Assembly (NCBI GenBank): GCA_037178675.1
Contig: JAYMGJ010000789.1
Span: 1-29,951 of the forward strand
Direction of reading: 5' to 3'
From: Scleroderma bovista
Taxonomy: Eukaryota > Basidiomycota > Agaricomycetes > Boletales > Sclerodermataceae
DNA length: 29,951 nt
Shown here: positions 1 to 10,684 of the stretch, one piece after another
Numbering within the stretch: the first letter of the stretch is position 1
Layout: each line of letters opens with the position of its first letter
The notes under the pieces: generated by a model
Databases searched by the model: none
What the model saw: the letters and a program-made list of their open reading frames with translations, nothing else
What the model was told of the DNA's origin: nothing
Made by a program: the position numbers and the translations under genes

Positions 1-1935
1 CATCATTGTTTGTGAGTAAGCAAAGTAAGGGGCTAGGAAGAGGCCCGTGACAAAATTGTATGCCCTAAGCAATGTAAGCTGAGCCTTATTCACTGACATG
101 CCAGACTTCCAACCTACCAGAACTCCCAAGCATTGTGAAAACTGGTCATGCACACATTGGACATGAAAACACAAATAATTATGTTGCAGCTCACCCAAAC
201 TTATTGGTCCAAATTCCAACCATACCCCATAGAGGTATTGAAATCGTCATAACATTAATAACAATGAACTGGGCAAAAAGTGAGCAACTGTTCTGCAGAA
301 ATTACTGAGAAGCATCTACCATCTTCTTCGTGCTGATCTTCCAGTACCGTTGGATATACCAAAATACAAAGGTGCCAATTGTGCATGTGACACCTTGCAA
401 TAATCCAAGATAAGTCGATGTCAGGAAAGAAAAGCCAAACTTTTCATTCTGGCAGATTAAAACAAGGGTCAGAGAGGTATTGAGCCCCTGTGGGTGACAA
501 AGATCGCCATGAGCAACATTCCAGCGGCAGGAATAGAAAACTGACGTCCGCAAGTAGGAAAAATGCAAAGAGGTATATGAAGGTATGGGGGAGATGTTTG
601 TAAGTTTTAAGGGCGACCCAAATCTCGAGAATAAACCACCTCAGCAACGCTGATCCAATAGTTTATTATTCGGAGCGTTACCTGTTTCCATCCAATTGTG
701 TAGAACTGTTCACCTTTAGGCAAGGCTGGCCCAGGTCGTGGCAATTGGAAGATAACTTATACAGTTTATGCGTCAAATACATGCACGATTGAATTGCCAC
801 GTACACCACCATATTCCAAGAAGTACCCAATACGTGGTATCACTGTTCTGGAAATCAGCAATGGTAATATTCCAAGCAGTAGAGACTAACAGTGCGAGAA
901 TATAATTTCCGACCAAAGGACTATTGGCGGTGGCAGGAGGAAGTAAGATGGCGAGATTGAGAGCGTAGGTGGCAATGTAACCGATGTTATTGTGCACCTG
1001 GGAAGACAGGGTAGAAATTCCAACAAAACCCGGATCAGTAACGAACTAACCGTACTGATGTTGCTGATCCTGTTCTTCTCCAAGGACTGCTCTCTCTCGT
1101 ACTCTTCCACTGGTATCTCACCTCTTTCATACCTTTCGCAGAGTTGCCGTGAGTATGGTGTATTGCGTGCAAGGCGAGGGAAAGCCGCAGTATAGAAAAC
1201 AATAGTTGCCCCATAAGAGACGAAACTAATGATATACAGAGTCATCGCAAATTTCCAGCGCCTTGGGGCTATTGGGGTACTTGAGTCGCGACGAGGTCAC
1301 TTAACGCGGAAGGCGTACATGTAAGCGCCATGCAGGCATACTGTGCTGCCCAACAAATTACGGTGGCAAGAAGAAGAAACCATCGCCCGAATGTTCCATA
1401 GTCACCAACCGAACCAACGGTAGTGAAAATGGCGGTCATGATGGCAAAGCTTACGCCATTGGAGACAAGGATAATACTCGTCACTGACTTTGACCCTGAG
1501 CCCCATGACAGGACACACTGGCCAGATGCATTTGGCGCGGTGCAAGACGAGCCTGGGCCTGCATTCGGGTCGTAACCAGCTGCGGTTGCGAGCGCCTGGA
1601 ACAGTATTTGGGTGTAAAAACAAGGTCCCATACCCTGGTTCATCATTAGCATTTCACATCAAGGAAGCTGCACCAGCTTACGCAGTCCCCATTGTAGTAC
1701 ACTAAACGTCACAGGCATGACTCTCTTTCTGGGCGTATAGCATTGAACACTCACAGTAATAGCTCCAGAGCTCCTTCCTGGTAACCTGTGGTTCATCCTT
1801 ATCCACCGGAGCGATCAAGGTCTCCTCGCCCCTGTTTTGACCATTTGAACTGCTTAACTTGAGATCTGAACCCCCCAGATCATCCACATTCGCTGGGTCG
1901 GATTTGACGTTATCTAGCTCAGGCTGCGTGGACAT
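1..1935 (-). CDS. ATG22-like MFS transporter (3' end outside window)
   Basis: Membrane transporter of the fungal ATG22-like MFS group, whose yeast founder exports amino acids from the vacuole after autophagy. Start ATG at 1935. Exons, in coding order: 1935-1755, 1701-1682, 1634-1319, 1268-1051, 997-891, 842-805, 755-682, 623-546, 487-320, 268-195, 141-118, 64-<1. All phases agree, giving 454 residues before the edge. A polar N-terminus of about 50 residues precedes ELWSYY, then YLYYNGDCGMGP. The family segment with GSVGDYGTFGRW lies near residues 140-155, followed by ISFVSYGATIVFY, PRPGPALPKGE, FWYIQRYWKI and IPLWGMVGIW; most exons encode hydrophobic helices. The 48-nt intron 843-890 is a multiple of three and open, so it could instead be coding. 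The 20-nt and 24-nt exons rest on family fit. Substrate and membrane (vacuole or plasma membrane) are inferred only; basidiomycetes carry several such paralogues. Confidence 0.88.
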
Positions 1936-2535
1936 GGGGGATAGCGAACATGCCATCGTGAGGTAGCCAGCTTGATATGCCATAGCGTTGGGAACGTTAG
2001 TATACGTAATCGATAGTTCATGGAACAAACTAAGTACCCGTTCGCCGTGGCCATCAGATGAACGATGGCCCAAATAATAGCCGGGCAATCGAACGACTGT
2101 ACTAAGAATAACTCAAGCGCTCGAAGAATGTGCCATATCCAGTGATCATCCACGCACCTGAGCCAGAGTTTTCTACATTGGTGGTTACTCCACCTTCAGC
2201 CTCCCTATTAGTAATATAATAACATTGAAGCTTTTCACGGAGCCCTAAACTTATGGCATCAGCACCGTGAACGGCGCAAGATAATTACCGCATTTCATTG
2301 CAACGAATCTACAGCAACGGCTCACATCGCCTCCAGGGAATACCACTTCACGAGGCTCCACGTGATGACGGAGTCTTACTCATGACTGCCGAAGTTGTTG
2401 TTGTACAGCATAGGTTGGGACAAGCTCATCTCCTCTGTCGCGTTCTTTTCCAGGTGCCGATGGCCTATTATATTACTTATACAGCTTTCCTTTCGCTTCC
2501 CACCCATTTTCTTCTTCTCTTAGTGACCAGTCGAC
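1936..2535. promoter_or_regulatory. Divergent intergenic region of the two transporter genes
   Basis: This 600-bp gap separates the start codons of the ATG22-like gene (minus) and the sugar transporter (plus), so it must hold both promoters. Before the plus-strand ATG there is an AT-rich TATTATATTACTTATAC at about 2466 and then a pyrimidine-rich tract (about 2485-2520), the usual look of a fungal core promoter and transcription start zone. The open frame that continues upstream of the minus-strand start adds no recognisable protein. Confidence 0.45.
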
Positions 2536-4479
2536 ATGGGCGGTGGGCTTGTTGCTCCTGGCGCCGTCCAAGATGCGTCCTTCGCACACCTCCTCGATCC
2601 CAAGAGGAAGTGGTACAATAATAAGCGGTCAGCCTAGGCGTCCTGTCGCCAACCATGTACAGTTCCTGACCAGAGTGTTTAACAGGATCGTCCTACTCAA
2701 TACCTGGATTGTTCTCTTGTGGGTCACTTGTGTGGCCTCACAATAGTAATTCATTATTTACCACAGCCCTCCAGCTTGATTACTTCCTCTACTTTTGGCT
2801 ATGATGGTAGTATGATGAACACTTTCCAATCCCTCCCTCAGTGGCAATTGGCCTTTAATTACCCGTCGAATGGAATGCTCGGCATTCTGAACGCCATCCA
2901 GGTAGGTGGTCCTCTTTATCATCGTCAACCATGATTTCTGATTGCCCATTGGTGATCCTAGAGCATTGGACTTTTGGTCGGTTACCCCTTCGCTCCGTAC
3001 CTCTCTGATGGCATTGGTCGTCGGGAGACAGTGTTCGTCGGTGCGGTGATCATGCTTGCAGGGACCGCGCTACAGACCGCATCACAGTCCGTGCGTATGT
3101 TCATCGCAGCTAGGTCCTTGGTCGGTTTTGGCTTAGCCATTGCCGGTGAGGTTTTTGCGGCGGTTTTGTAATTCCTGGATACCAACCATCGACTCAAGGA
3201 AATCCTTCCCCCATGCTAGTCACCGAACTAGCATATCCTGAACACCGCGCCCAACTGACGTCCCTGTACAACTCCCTTTTCTACTCTGGCTCACTCATGT
3301 GAGTAGATTTGCTACGCCTTTTGTTTGATGCATATCGATGGTCCTTCAGTGCCGCTTGGACTACATATGGTACATTCAAGATCAACAACACATGGGCATG
3401 GCGTCTCCCGTCCTTGTTTCAGGGAATTCCAGCCATGTTGCAATTTGTACTTGTCCTCTTCGCCCCCGAGTCTCCGCGTTGGTTGGTCAGCAAGGGAAAA
3501 GAGGCTGAAGCACTTGGGATACTGGCCTACTACCACGCTGACAGTAATAAGTAAGTATACGTCGTATGTTCAAGGTGCTTATCCAATAGGCGGAAAGGCA
3601 GGACCCCCTTGTCCAATTCGAATTTGAGCAAATCAAGGCCGACATCAAATTCGACTCCGAAGGTACGATTCATCAAGTATTATCGTGACTTTGTGTGCTC
3701 ATGATTTCTCTCTAGTTGCTGCCAACGTTGGTTGGAAGGCCTTCGTTGCCACACCCGGCAACCGTAAACGCATGTGTATCATTGTCGCATTGGCAATTTT
3801 CTGCCAATGGTCTGGAAATGGTCCCGTTACGTTCTATCTTTACAAGGTTTTGAATCAAATCGGTATCACGGAAGCAAGCACTCAGCTACTGCTGAACGGT
3901 CTCCTGCAACTCTGGAATCTGTTCTGGGCGGTTTTAGCTGCCATCTTAGTCAACAGGCTTGGCCGTCGATTCCTCTTTTTGGCTTCTGTCGGCTTGATGA
4001 TTCCATTCTACACGGCCCAGGCTGTCTGTTTCGCTCAGTACTCTGAATATGGTGTTCCAGCTGCAGGTCACGCCTTTGTTGTCTTTGTATTCCTCTTCTT
4101 TGCTGCGTACGATATTGCATTTACTCCTCTAATTTATTCGTACACCATCGAAATCCTTCCTTACCATCTCCGCTCGAAAGGCCTTACCGTCTGCGGCTGT
4201 GTCATTGTCCTCGCTGTCATTTCAAACCAGTATTTAAATCCTTTTGCTCTCGATGCTCTCGGGTGGAAGTACTATGTAAGTCTGTTATACTGGTGCGTCT
4301 GTGTTTTGTCAAACTCATCCTAAACGTAGCTGGTCTATGTCTGCTGGTTGGTGGTCGAATTCGTGTTCTTGTGGTTCTTCCTCGTTGAGATCAAGAATAG
4401 AACATTGGAGGAAACTGCCGCTGTTTTTGATGGCGAAGAGGCCCTCGAAAAGATACGCTCACCGGGGAGACACGTGTAA
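2536..4479 (+). CDS. MFS sugar transporter (lactose/hexose permease type), intact
   Basis: Proton-coupled sugar uptake carrier of the plasma membrane, MFS sugar porter family, 503 aa. Exons: 2536-2627, 2686-2718, 2775-2901, 2962-3145, 3199-3298, 3350-3550, 3598-3662, 3716-4275, 4330-4479; all phases agree and the model ends at TAA. Visible marks are GYDGSMMN in helix 1, GIGRR in the helix 2-3 loop (about 101-105), PESPRW after helix 6 (about 218-223), the second-half NRLGRR (about 347-352), LPYHLRSKG, and a C-terminal VEIKNRTLEE. Twelve helices can be traced. The chosen start gives the typical short cytoplasmic head ending in KRKWYNNKR just before helix 1. The fungal group with this head includes lactose, hexose and quinate-type carriers, so the substrate is not fixed by sequence. 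The acceptor of exon 7 (3597/3598) was chosen because it alone keeps the frame into DPLVQFEFEQIKAD. Confidence 0.93.
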
Positions 4480-5253
4480 AGTATACGAGGCGTCCTCTGA
4501 CAAACAACCATGAAGAGTTTTTACACTCTCAACGTGCATATTTATACTCTGGTTTGATAACTCCTGTATCTCATTGTAAGAGTACCGTGAGCGTCGTTTG
4601 TTGTCTCGGGTTTTGGTCTGCGTCTCCTGGCTGGCGTCTGTTGGTTCCCTGGCTCGTGCATTCATTCTGGATATTTAATGGCTTACACGTCGCCTCGCGA
4701 TCAAGCCAACAAGTGATCGGTCATATTTTGTACTTATATCTCGTCGTTATGTACACTAGTTTCCTCGTGCTTCTTTTTGAATCCCACTGTTGTGCTCTGT
4801 CACACTTGACTTGAATCGAAGTTCCTTCTCGCGTGCAACGGCGTCTCAAGATTAGCTATCTTCGACTCGACGTTGCACTCATGTTTTGTAATGTGTAGTA
4901 CAGCATCTTATTCTCTAGTAAGTCACCCATGCATGATGCATGTATCAGTACAAAATAGCTGCTTTTTATGCTTAGTTTCATCTAGTGTTCAACAAGGGTC
5001 CAGCAACCCGTGGCGGGTCATGAGTAAGGGTGCGGGTGCGGGTCGCAATCTTGGAACACCCCTGTGTGGCTGCAGCGCGGTGTTGTTTGGTAATCAACTT
5101 ATGAGCACAGTGTCATGATCGTAATTACCTTGCTTGGCAAGGTCAATCTCAACCCAATATTCGTGAGAACTGCAACCCCTGTCGTGTCGGCCAAATACAG
5201 AACAAATACGAGTATAACTAGTAACCTAGTAACTGGTTCGTAAGTTAGCTACT
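4480..5253. other. 3' UTR and gene-free spacer
   Basis: The first 200-300 bases are T-rich and probably form the 3' untranslated region of the sugar transporter. No convincing protein, RNA gene or long repeat was seen in the rest, apart from a short G-rich run (GGGTGCGGGTGCGGGTCGC) near 5029. Confidence 0.4.
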
Positions 5254-5757
5254 TCATTGCTGAACACTTCTTGTATCACGTCCTGTGCTCTTCCACTCCC
5301 GCAAAGTAACCTCGTTCAGTTGCTCGAGTCTATCGTTCTCCGCCAATAGTTCTGCACAGTGCCCTGCTTGGAATACTTTGATGTCGAAATCGCACAATAG
5401 TCTGATGCTAGACCGCCCCGAGCTTCGCGAGAGCGCAACATATAAGTTGAATAGACTCAGACCACCTGTGACTGCTGTTAACTTCCGCCAGAAAGCATGG
5501 GCGAAGAGACCCTGGGTCGACCAACCTGTAGGCGGTGTCGCGATATCTACTATGACGTTGGCGATTGTTTGCCCTTAGGAGCGGTAGTCCGTAAAGGCAT
5601 CAGCCACTGTCATAGGAAACTGACGCCTTCGCGTTTGGAAGAGTAGCTGCTGGTGATTGGTACTGAAGACATATTTGTCTGCGCTTAGTTTGTAGTAGTG
5701 GTTGTTCGGCTCTTCAAAGTTCCAAGCAAGGTAGTAGTTGCCGGCTGGCGCCGGCAC
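5254..5757 (-). pseudogene. Pif1-like / Helitron-type helicase, C-terminal remnant
   Basis: C-terminal part of a Pif1-family DNA helicase of the type carried by fungal Helitron transposons and their many degraded copies. On the minus strand the frame shows RRRQFPM, then FTDYRS, an in-frame TAA (5575-5577), then GQTIANVIVDIATPPTG. A 60-nt intron (5466-5525, GTTGGT...CAG) leads to GLSLFNLYVALSRSSGR and IRLLCDFD, with a normal stop at 5254-5256. The YVALSRS segment is the helicase motif VI region. The stop sits where the family reads Q (CAA to TAA), a single C-to-T change. No Walker A or B motif, Rep or helitron-like domain was found upstream, so the copy is also truncated. The exact upstream limit is uncertain: the frame stays open above 5700 but no longer looks like the family. 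Confidence 0.75.
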
Positions 5758-7316
5758 TTCCCGAGTTATGTAAAGTTAAACGTTAAACAATCACACACAG
5801 GCAGCTCGACAACAACGTACAGCTCAGTGACAATGCGGATACGCAACGATTCACGCGCACTCATCGACCACCTCAACCTCGCCTATGACAATGGGGACAC
5901 TATTCACGCACTCTCACCAACCACCTCACCTTCAATTGTTGTGATCGTGTTGTGTTACTGCGCCCAAGGTAAGTCCTGACTTGCAATGTGGCTTCGACTT
6001 TAACTCTTCTGTTTAGGTCCAATGACTTGGGAGTTTGGTGGGTTGCCCAGGTGATACAGGTGAGTCGGTCGCGATCACTTGTCCCGATGCACGCGCTGAC
6101 TATCTCCGACCAGCCGCAAACCGTCGACTCGCTCGAGTTGATGTTCTGCTGCTCGTTGTACCGTCCTCGCCTACGCCTTATTAAAGTCCATCACCACCAC
6201 CAGCGCAATGGCGACGACCAACGTGACCACAGTAATCACCATGACCACTGGCAACGCCGATGACCCACCACCATCAGACGACGACGCCAATGCCAACCAC
6301 CACCGCTACCACCACCTGCGCGACAACGACGACGACCCCACCATTACCAACCCCAATGACCCACCACCGCCAACGCCGGCTCTGGGAACAGCGACCCCAC
6401 AGCCACCACTGCCGACGAAGGACGACGACGATAACAACAACCCCACAAAATCCAGCCCTACGACAATGGGGACACGCCCGTTCACGTACACCCACGCACT
6501 ACCTCATGTGACACTCGACCTCGACTAAAACTACATGCCTCGACTAAAACTACATGCCTCGACTAAAACTACATGCCTTGACTAAAACTACATGCCTCGA
6601 CTACCACGACCAGCCGCTACGACCTCACGGACCCACTCGACCACCACCGTGACCACCGCGTCTAGGACGATGACGACGACACAAGGGACCAACCACTGAC
6701 GACGGACCACTATCGCCATCCGCGCGAACGGATGGACACACCACCATCAACACTTCGCGTCTATGAATTTGACGCTACCGCTCGTCACTAATGCCCCAAT
6801 GCCTTCGATCGTACACGGGACCCACTCAACTACCTCAACCACCTCGCCTGTCAACCATCATGTCTATGATTATGACGACGATGACGATATTCACGCCCAC
6901 TCACCTGGTATAACTGACAACGATGACGGCGACAACATTCACGCCTGCGCACCTGGTACATCAACGTTCAACGTTTCAACAATGATGATGACGAGTCGCG
7001 ACGCCAGTGACGAATGCCCCGCTGCGCACGGCACATTGACGATGAGCCATCACCTTGTTTACAAGGTCACTGCGCGTGGAAATTGTAGACACTTTTTTCG
7101 ACATCCACGCAGACTACTAATCTAAACTTACTGTTGATTTAGTGGTTACAGTTATATTGCGTGCTCGTAAATAAGGTGCCTGCCGTCCATGACGACTTTG
7201 TTCTGGTGACCACCTGCAGTCGGAAGAACAGCTGGGGGGATACTTGATAATGGTGTCAGATAGCCAGTAGTGTACAGTAATTGTCGTATCTACGAAGAAT
7301 ACCCGCGGGTGCATAA
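5758..7316. repeat. Low-complexity CAC/GAC-rich region, no gene recognised
   Basis: About 1.5 kb between the helicase remnant and the AhpC/TSA gene. From about 6185 to 6730 and again from 6780 to 7010 it is dominated by CAC, CCA, ACC and GAC/GACGA words, which create long open frames rich in Thr, Pro, His and Asp on the plus strand and Val/Gly-rich mirror frames on the other. None has domains, a plausible codon pattern or splice structure. I read these frames as by-products of biased composition and not as genes. Confidence 0.6.
6522..6597. repeat. Tandem repeat, 4 x 19 bp
   Basis: Four consecutive copies of the unit CGACTAAAACTACATGCCT. The first three are identical and the fourth starts TGACT, a single C-to-T change. 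A truncated CGACTA follows. The array lies inside the CAC/GAC-rich tract but has a different composition from it. No function is apparent; it is a minisatellite-like marker. Confidence 0.95.
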
Positions 7317-8311
7317 TCATGGATACTCGACTCCGGCCACTTGTAACAACTCTGAAATTTCCGCATCTATTCAAAAGGGGAAAGCTGGATCTGTAGCTGT
7401 ATAAGGGTGCATACTTACGGTCCTCCGTGTGCTTCATGCGATAGACAAAAGTACAAGTAAGGTCTAATGCAAGTCAACCATCTCAGATTGCTGCGCATAC
7501 CCGGACCTCAGCTCACCTGAATCAAAGACGAACTCACCACCTAGTTGCGATATGTTCCCTTGCTTCCCGATGAGCAATGGGTTCTTCAATGGACCCGACT
7601 ATATGCAAGTGGGCAGATCTATATGTGGGGCATCGCTCATCATGGTAGCGATAAACTCACCCAAATGCTGCCCAACACATTCACCAGGATACCCTTGCTC
7701 AAGTACGACCGACGTTCTTCGTTGGCGGGGGTACGAGCAAGTGTCTCAGTGGTCATGCCGAGTGCGTGATACAGCTCTCTCTTCGGGTCTGCATATATAG
7801 GAAACGCACACGATGTTATTTCTTCCACAGCCCGAGTCAGTATGAGGTGTCTCAGTACGGGAAGCGTTCCGCTGTCACCTTTGTAGCTATCAATGGGCTC
7901 GTAGGACCCGCATCCGACTATGATTATTTGACGGTTTGCTTTCGAGAGTGCGTCCTCACGGACAGAGGACAGTTGAGTGACGTATTGCTGCGAAATGGGC
8001 ATTCGAAAACGCTCCAAGGTCAACGCACGTACCTGGCAACTCTATGGGATGAAGGTGATTCAATATAGGTTTCAGTGCAAAACTATTTCTGTTATACCAA
8101 CCCCACAAAAGAAATGCCCTGGCACAGTCCGTGGCATGAGTCAAGAAATAGAATAGGAACGACATCACACACGTATGAAGACAACAATAGCCGGCTGCTT
8201 CTTGAGCAACGAGCCAAACTCTATACTCTGTCCTCGGGAGTCGAAGATAGTTATCCCGGCTGCTCTCCTCAACGCGGTCTGTTCTGGAAGGCTGCGTGAA
8301 TGGTCAACCAT
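7317..8311 (-). CDS. AhpC/TSA antioxidant-like (PRXL2/AAED1 type) thioredoxin-fold protein
   Basis: Predicted 203-aa thioredoxin-fold protein of the peroxiredoxin-like PRXL2/AAED1 group, cytosolic (no signal peptide), presumably a thiol redox enzyme. Exons in coding order: 8311-8173, 8118-8102, 8041-8033, 7987-7879, 7821-7661, 7598-7517, 7463-7419, 7366-7317; all phases agree and it ends in TGA. The third exon is only 9 nt and encodes SCQ, completing the redox motif HFFCGSCQQYV with Cys51 and Cys54. Other family marks are IIIVGCGSYEPI, FPIYADPKRELYHALGM, ARTP, KGILVNVLGSIW, LIGKQGNISQLGGEFVF, CTFVYRMKHTED and a short AGVEYP tail. The start is the ATG next to HSRSLPEQTAL, matching the usual N-terminus length. 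Members of this group are often annotated only as 'thioredoxin-like'; the actual reductant and substrate are unknown. Confidence 0.9.
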
Positions 8312-8435
8312 GGTGTCATGAACCAGGCTTCTGCTGCCAGATGACGCTCGACGCAACCCCTGAATTTGAGCAAACATTCCCACGGGTCAGATATCTCGCC
8401 AAAGAAGCGGGGTCAAAGACGCCAGTGGTCCCACC
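8312..8435. promoter_or_regulatory. Compact bidirectional promoter, AhpC/TSA-like gene and RPB7
   Basis: Only 124 bp lie between the two start codons of these divergent genes, so the transcription start sites and 5' leaders of both must fit here or overlap. No clear TATA box was seen, which fits a housekeeping promoter. Use of a shared promoter is inferred from spacing alone. Confidence 0.7.
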
Positions 8436-9214
8436 ATGTTCTTCATTGTAAGTATTCCGTCGAATATGTGTCGAAGAATGACTGACACCTGTACAGAAAG
8501 AACTCACTCACACGATCCTCCTCCACCCGTCCTATTTCGGCCCGCGCATGCTCCAGTTCTTGGAGTCCAAACTATACGCGGACGTTGAAGGTACCTGCTC
8601 TGGCCAATATGGATATATCATCGCCGTCGTTTCGATCCTGGACATTGGAAGAGGCATGGTCGTCAGTGGGACTGGTCAAGCAGAGTTCGTCACGCGCTAC
8701 CGCGCGATCGTATTCAAGCCATTCAAAGGCGAAGTCGTGGATGGCGTCGTAAACAACGTGAACAAGGTGCGTCTATTAACTGGCTTCCGCTGCGTGTTTA
8801 CAGTGTGTACTGAATTGTGTATCAGATGGGATTCTTCGCGGACGTGGGACCACTTCAAGTCTTCGTCTCGCATCAGGTGTGTGTACTCGCAGACAACCAC
8901 CCCAGCGCCTGCTTAATGCAGTTTTGTAGCTCATCCATCCGGACATGAAATTTGACCCTAATTCCAACCCCCCTTCGTTTGCATCAGATGACCAGGTAGG
9001 CCAGTCTTGCATGCCTTCGTATTAACGGAGACTTCTTGTGTTTCAACTAGATCATCGAAAAAAATACTCGTGTACGACTAAAGATTGTTGGTACCCGTGT
9101 CGATGCCACAGAAATCGTACGTCCACTGTGTCCTTACAGGCTCTTTTGATGCAACTGCCTCGATAGTTTGCCATTGGAACGATAAAGGAAGACCATCTTG
9201 GGGTTATAGACTAA
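8436..9214 (+). CDS. RPB7: RNA polymerase II subunit RPB7
   Basis: Subunit of the Rpb4/Rpb7 stalk of nuclear RNA polymerase II, which binds emerging RNA and helps initiation. Predicted 170 aa, close to the yeast subunit. Exons: 8436-8447, 8497-8766, 8826-8876, 8930-8995, 9051-9116, 9167-9214, ending in TAA; phases agree throughout. The first exon is 12 nt (MFFI). Exon 2 carries the N-terminal RNP-like fold with LHPSYFGPRM and GYIIAVV, and FKPFKGEVVDG at about 77-87, the strongest family signature. The C-terminal OB-fold contains MGFFADVGPLQVFVS, DMKFDPNSNPPSF and RVRLKIVG, and the end FAIGTIKEDHLGVID matches the conserved tail. The pattern is RPB7 and not the related RPC25 or RPA43, which have different tails and lengths. 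Confidence 0.97.
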
Positions 9215-10684
9215 AAAAAAAGCGTGCATGTAAGGCGTGGTCTATCGATGATCTTTACCTCGGTTCTTCACTTCATGCTGGCGTTTCTTGTCCATGAAGA
9301 TGAGTCCTGGCGACTTTGTTTGGAAGCAATCCTGTGTTGACCAGGGAAGGAACGACACATCTCCAGCCAATTAGGTCGATAGGGCTGGTTCTGTTTTACA
9401 GGTACCTTAATACAACACAGACCTGCGACCCGTTGTCTTGTTTGTCGATCTTGCAGCATTGTATTGACATGACAACAGACTACCCGCCATCGCGGCTGAG
9501 CGCTAAGCAGTGGTAGTTATGTCATTCGACATCTAGCGTCGATCCTGATGTAAGGTGTTAGCTGAGTGTTTAGTTCTTTCATTGAGAAGCAAGTCTAATG
9601 CAAAGACATTTCGATGAGGCTACTTAAGCACCCTGGAAACATATATTGGTCCCTTGAAAAATGTTACGATTAGCCATCGTGAAACGTCTTCCAGCGGACA
9701 TCGTGACAGTGAAGATGGTCAAACGAACAGGGACGAACCCAAGATACCTAACCCCCGTCCTTCCATCCAATGTTCATCTCAGCGCTCATCTCAGTTTGCG
9801 ATGGAGACTAATCCAACCATCAAATACTGAACGCGAGGTATGGACTCACATTCAAGACGACCCTTGTGACAAGATATGCGGTTGTTCCCCCACATCGCTG
9901 CACCCCATAGCAGCCCCTATGTTATGCAGGCGTGACTATAACGTCTGGACCGAGACTACTCCTCATGCAACACCAGCATATTCATATCCGGCGACCCATA
10001 AGGAAACAAGCTCTGTCCTCCGATCAGCGGCCAACGACATGATTTGAGCAGCGCAAGGACAGAAGGAGGAATGTCCGCGTGCATCAATATGCGCTGTCGA
10101 ACTCGACTGATGCTTTGATAATGTACTATGCGCAAATGAGTGAGTGACGACTGTCCCTCCCCCCTCTCTACTCATTACTCGCTCCCTCTCAAGAGATACT
10201 TTGATGTTGATCAGGCGCATACTAGTCATGTCCTCTTGGTTGATGATTATGGAATAGTAGCACCCATACCCTCAGCTCTAAATGAATTACATCATTAATC
10301 GGATGCGGGTACTTCACAACAACCGTACATGTGTAGCCATGGTGATGCGATTGCGTTCTCTTGGCTGGCCCTATCTGGATTTCTTATCGGGCATTGATAC
10401 GTTGCTCAGCTTCCCCGAAAATACCGTAAAGCAGTCTATAAGATGTCTAAAGGTATGAGGACCTGGCTACAGTAGTGTCACAGGACGGAAGATATCTATG
10501 TACATACATACAAGAGATAAAACATGAGAAACGCTGCAATTACTGTAAACACAAAGAAAAAGACGATATGTTCCACGTTACAAAAAATACCACAGTCAGT
10601 CAAGTCAACGAGTCGGAAAACGGGAAATAATGCAAGAAAGTATACATCATATCAGTCATGAAAACGAGATCTTACAAGTGTTCG
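9215..10684. other. Convergent intergenic region, no gene recognised
   Basis: This 1.47-kb gap lies between the 3' ends of RPB7 (plus) and the MATE gene (minus), so it holds both 3' UTRs. The longest frame, 9661-10047 plus (128 codons), has no recognisable domain, no hydrophobic pattern and no splice support; I treat it as chance. An A/T-rich stretch with ACATACATACA near 10500 lies just past the MATE stop. No tRNA or other RNA gene was recognised. Confidence 0.4.

Noticed and set aside
6208..6528. Thr/Pro/Asp-rich open frame of 106 codons in the CAC-rich tract
   Set aside because: Open on both strands because of biased trinucleotides; no domain, start context or splice support.
6522..6597. 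19-bp tandem repeat as a CRISPR or operator array
   Set aside because: Copies are directly adjacent without spacers, so this is a simple minisatellite.
9661..10047. 128-codon plus-strand frame between RPB7 and MATE
   Set aside because: No domain or conserved-looking segment; compatible with chance in a long non-coding gap.
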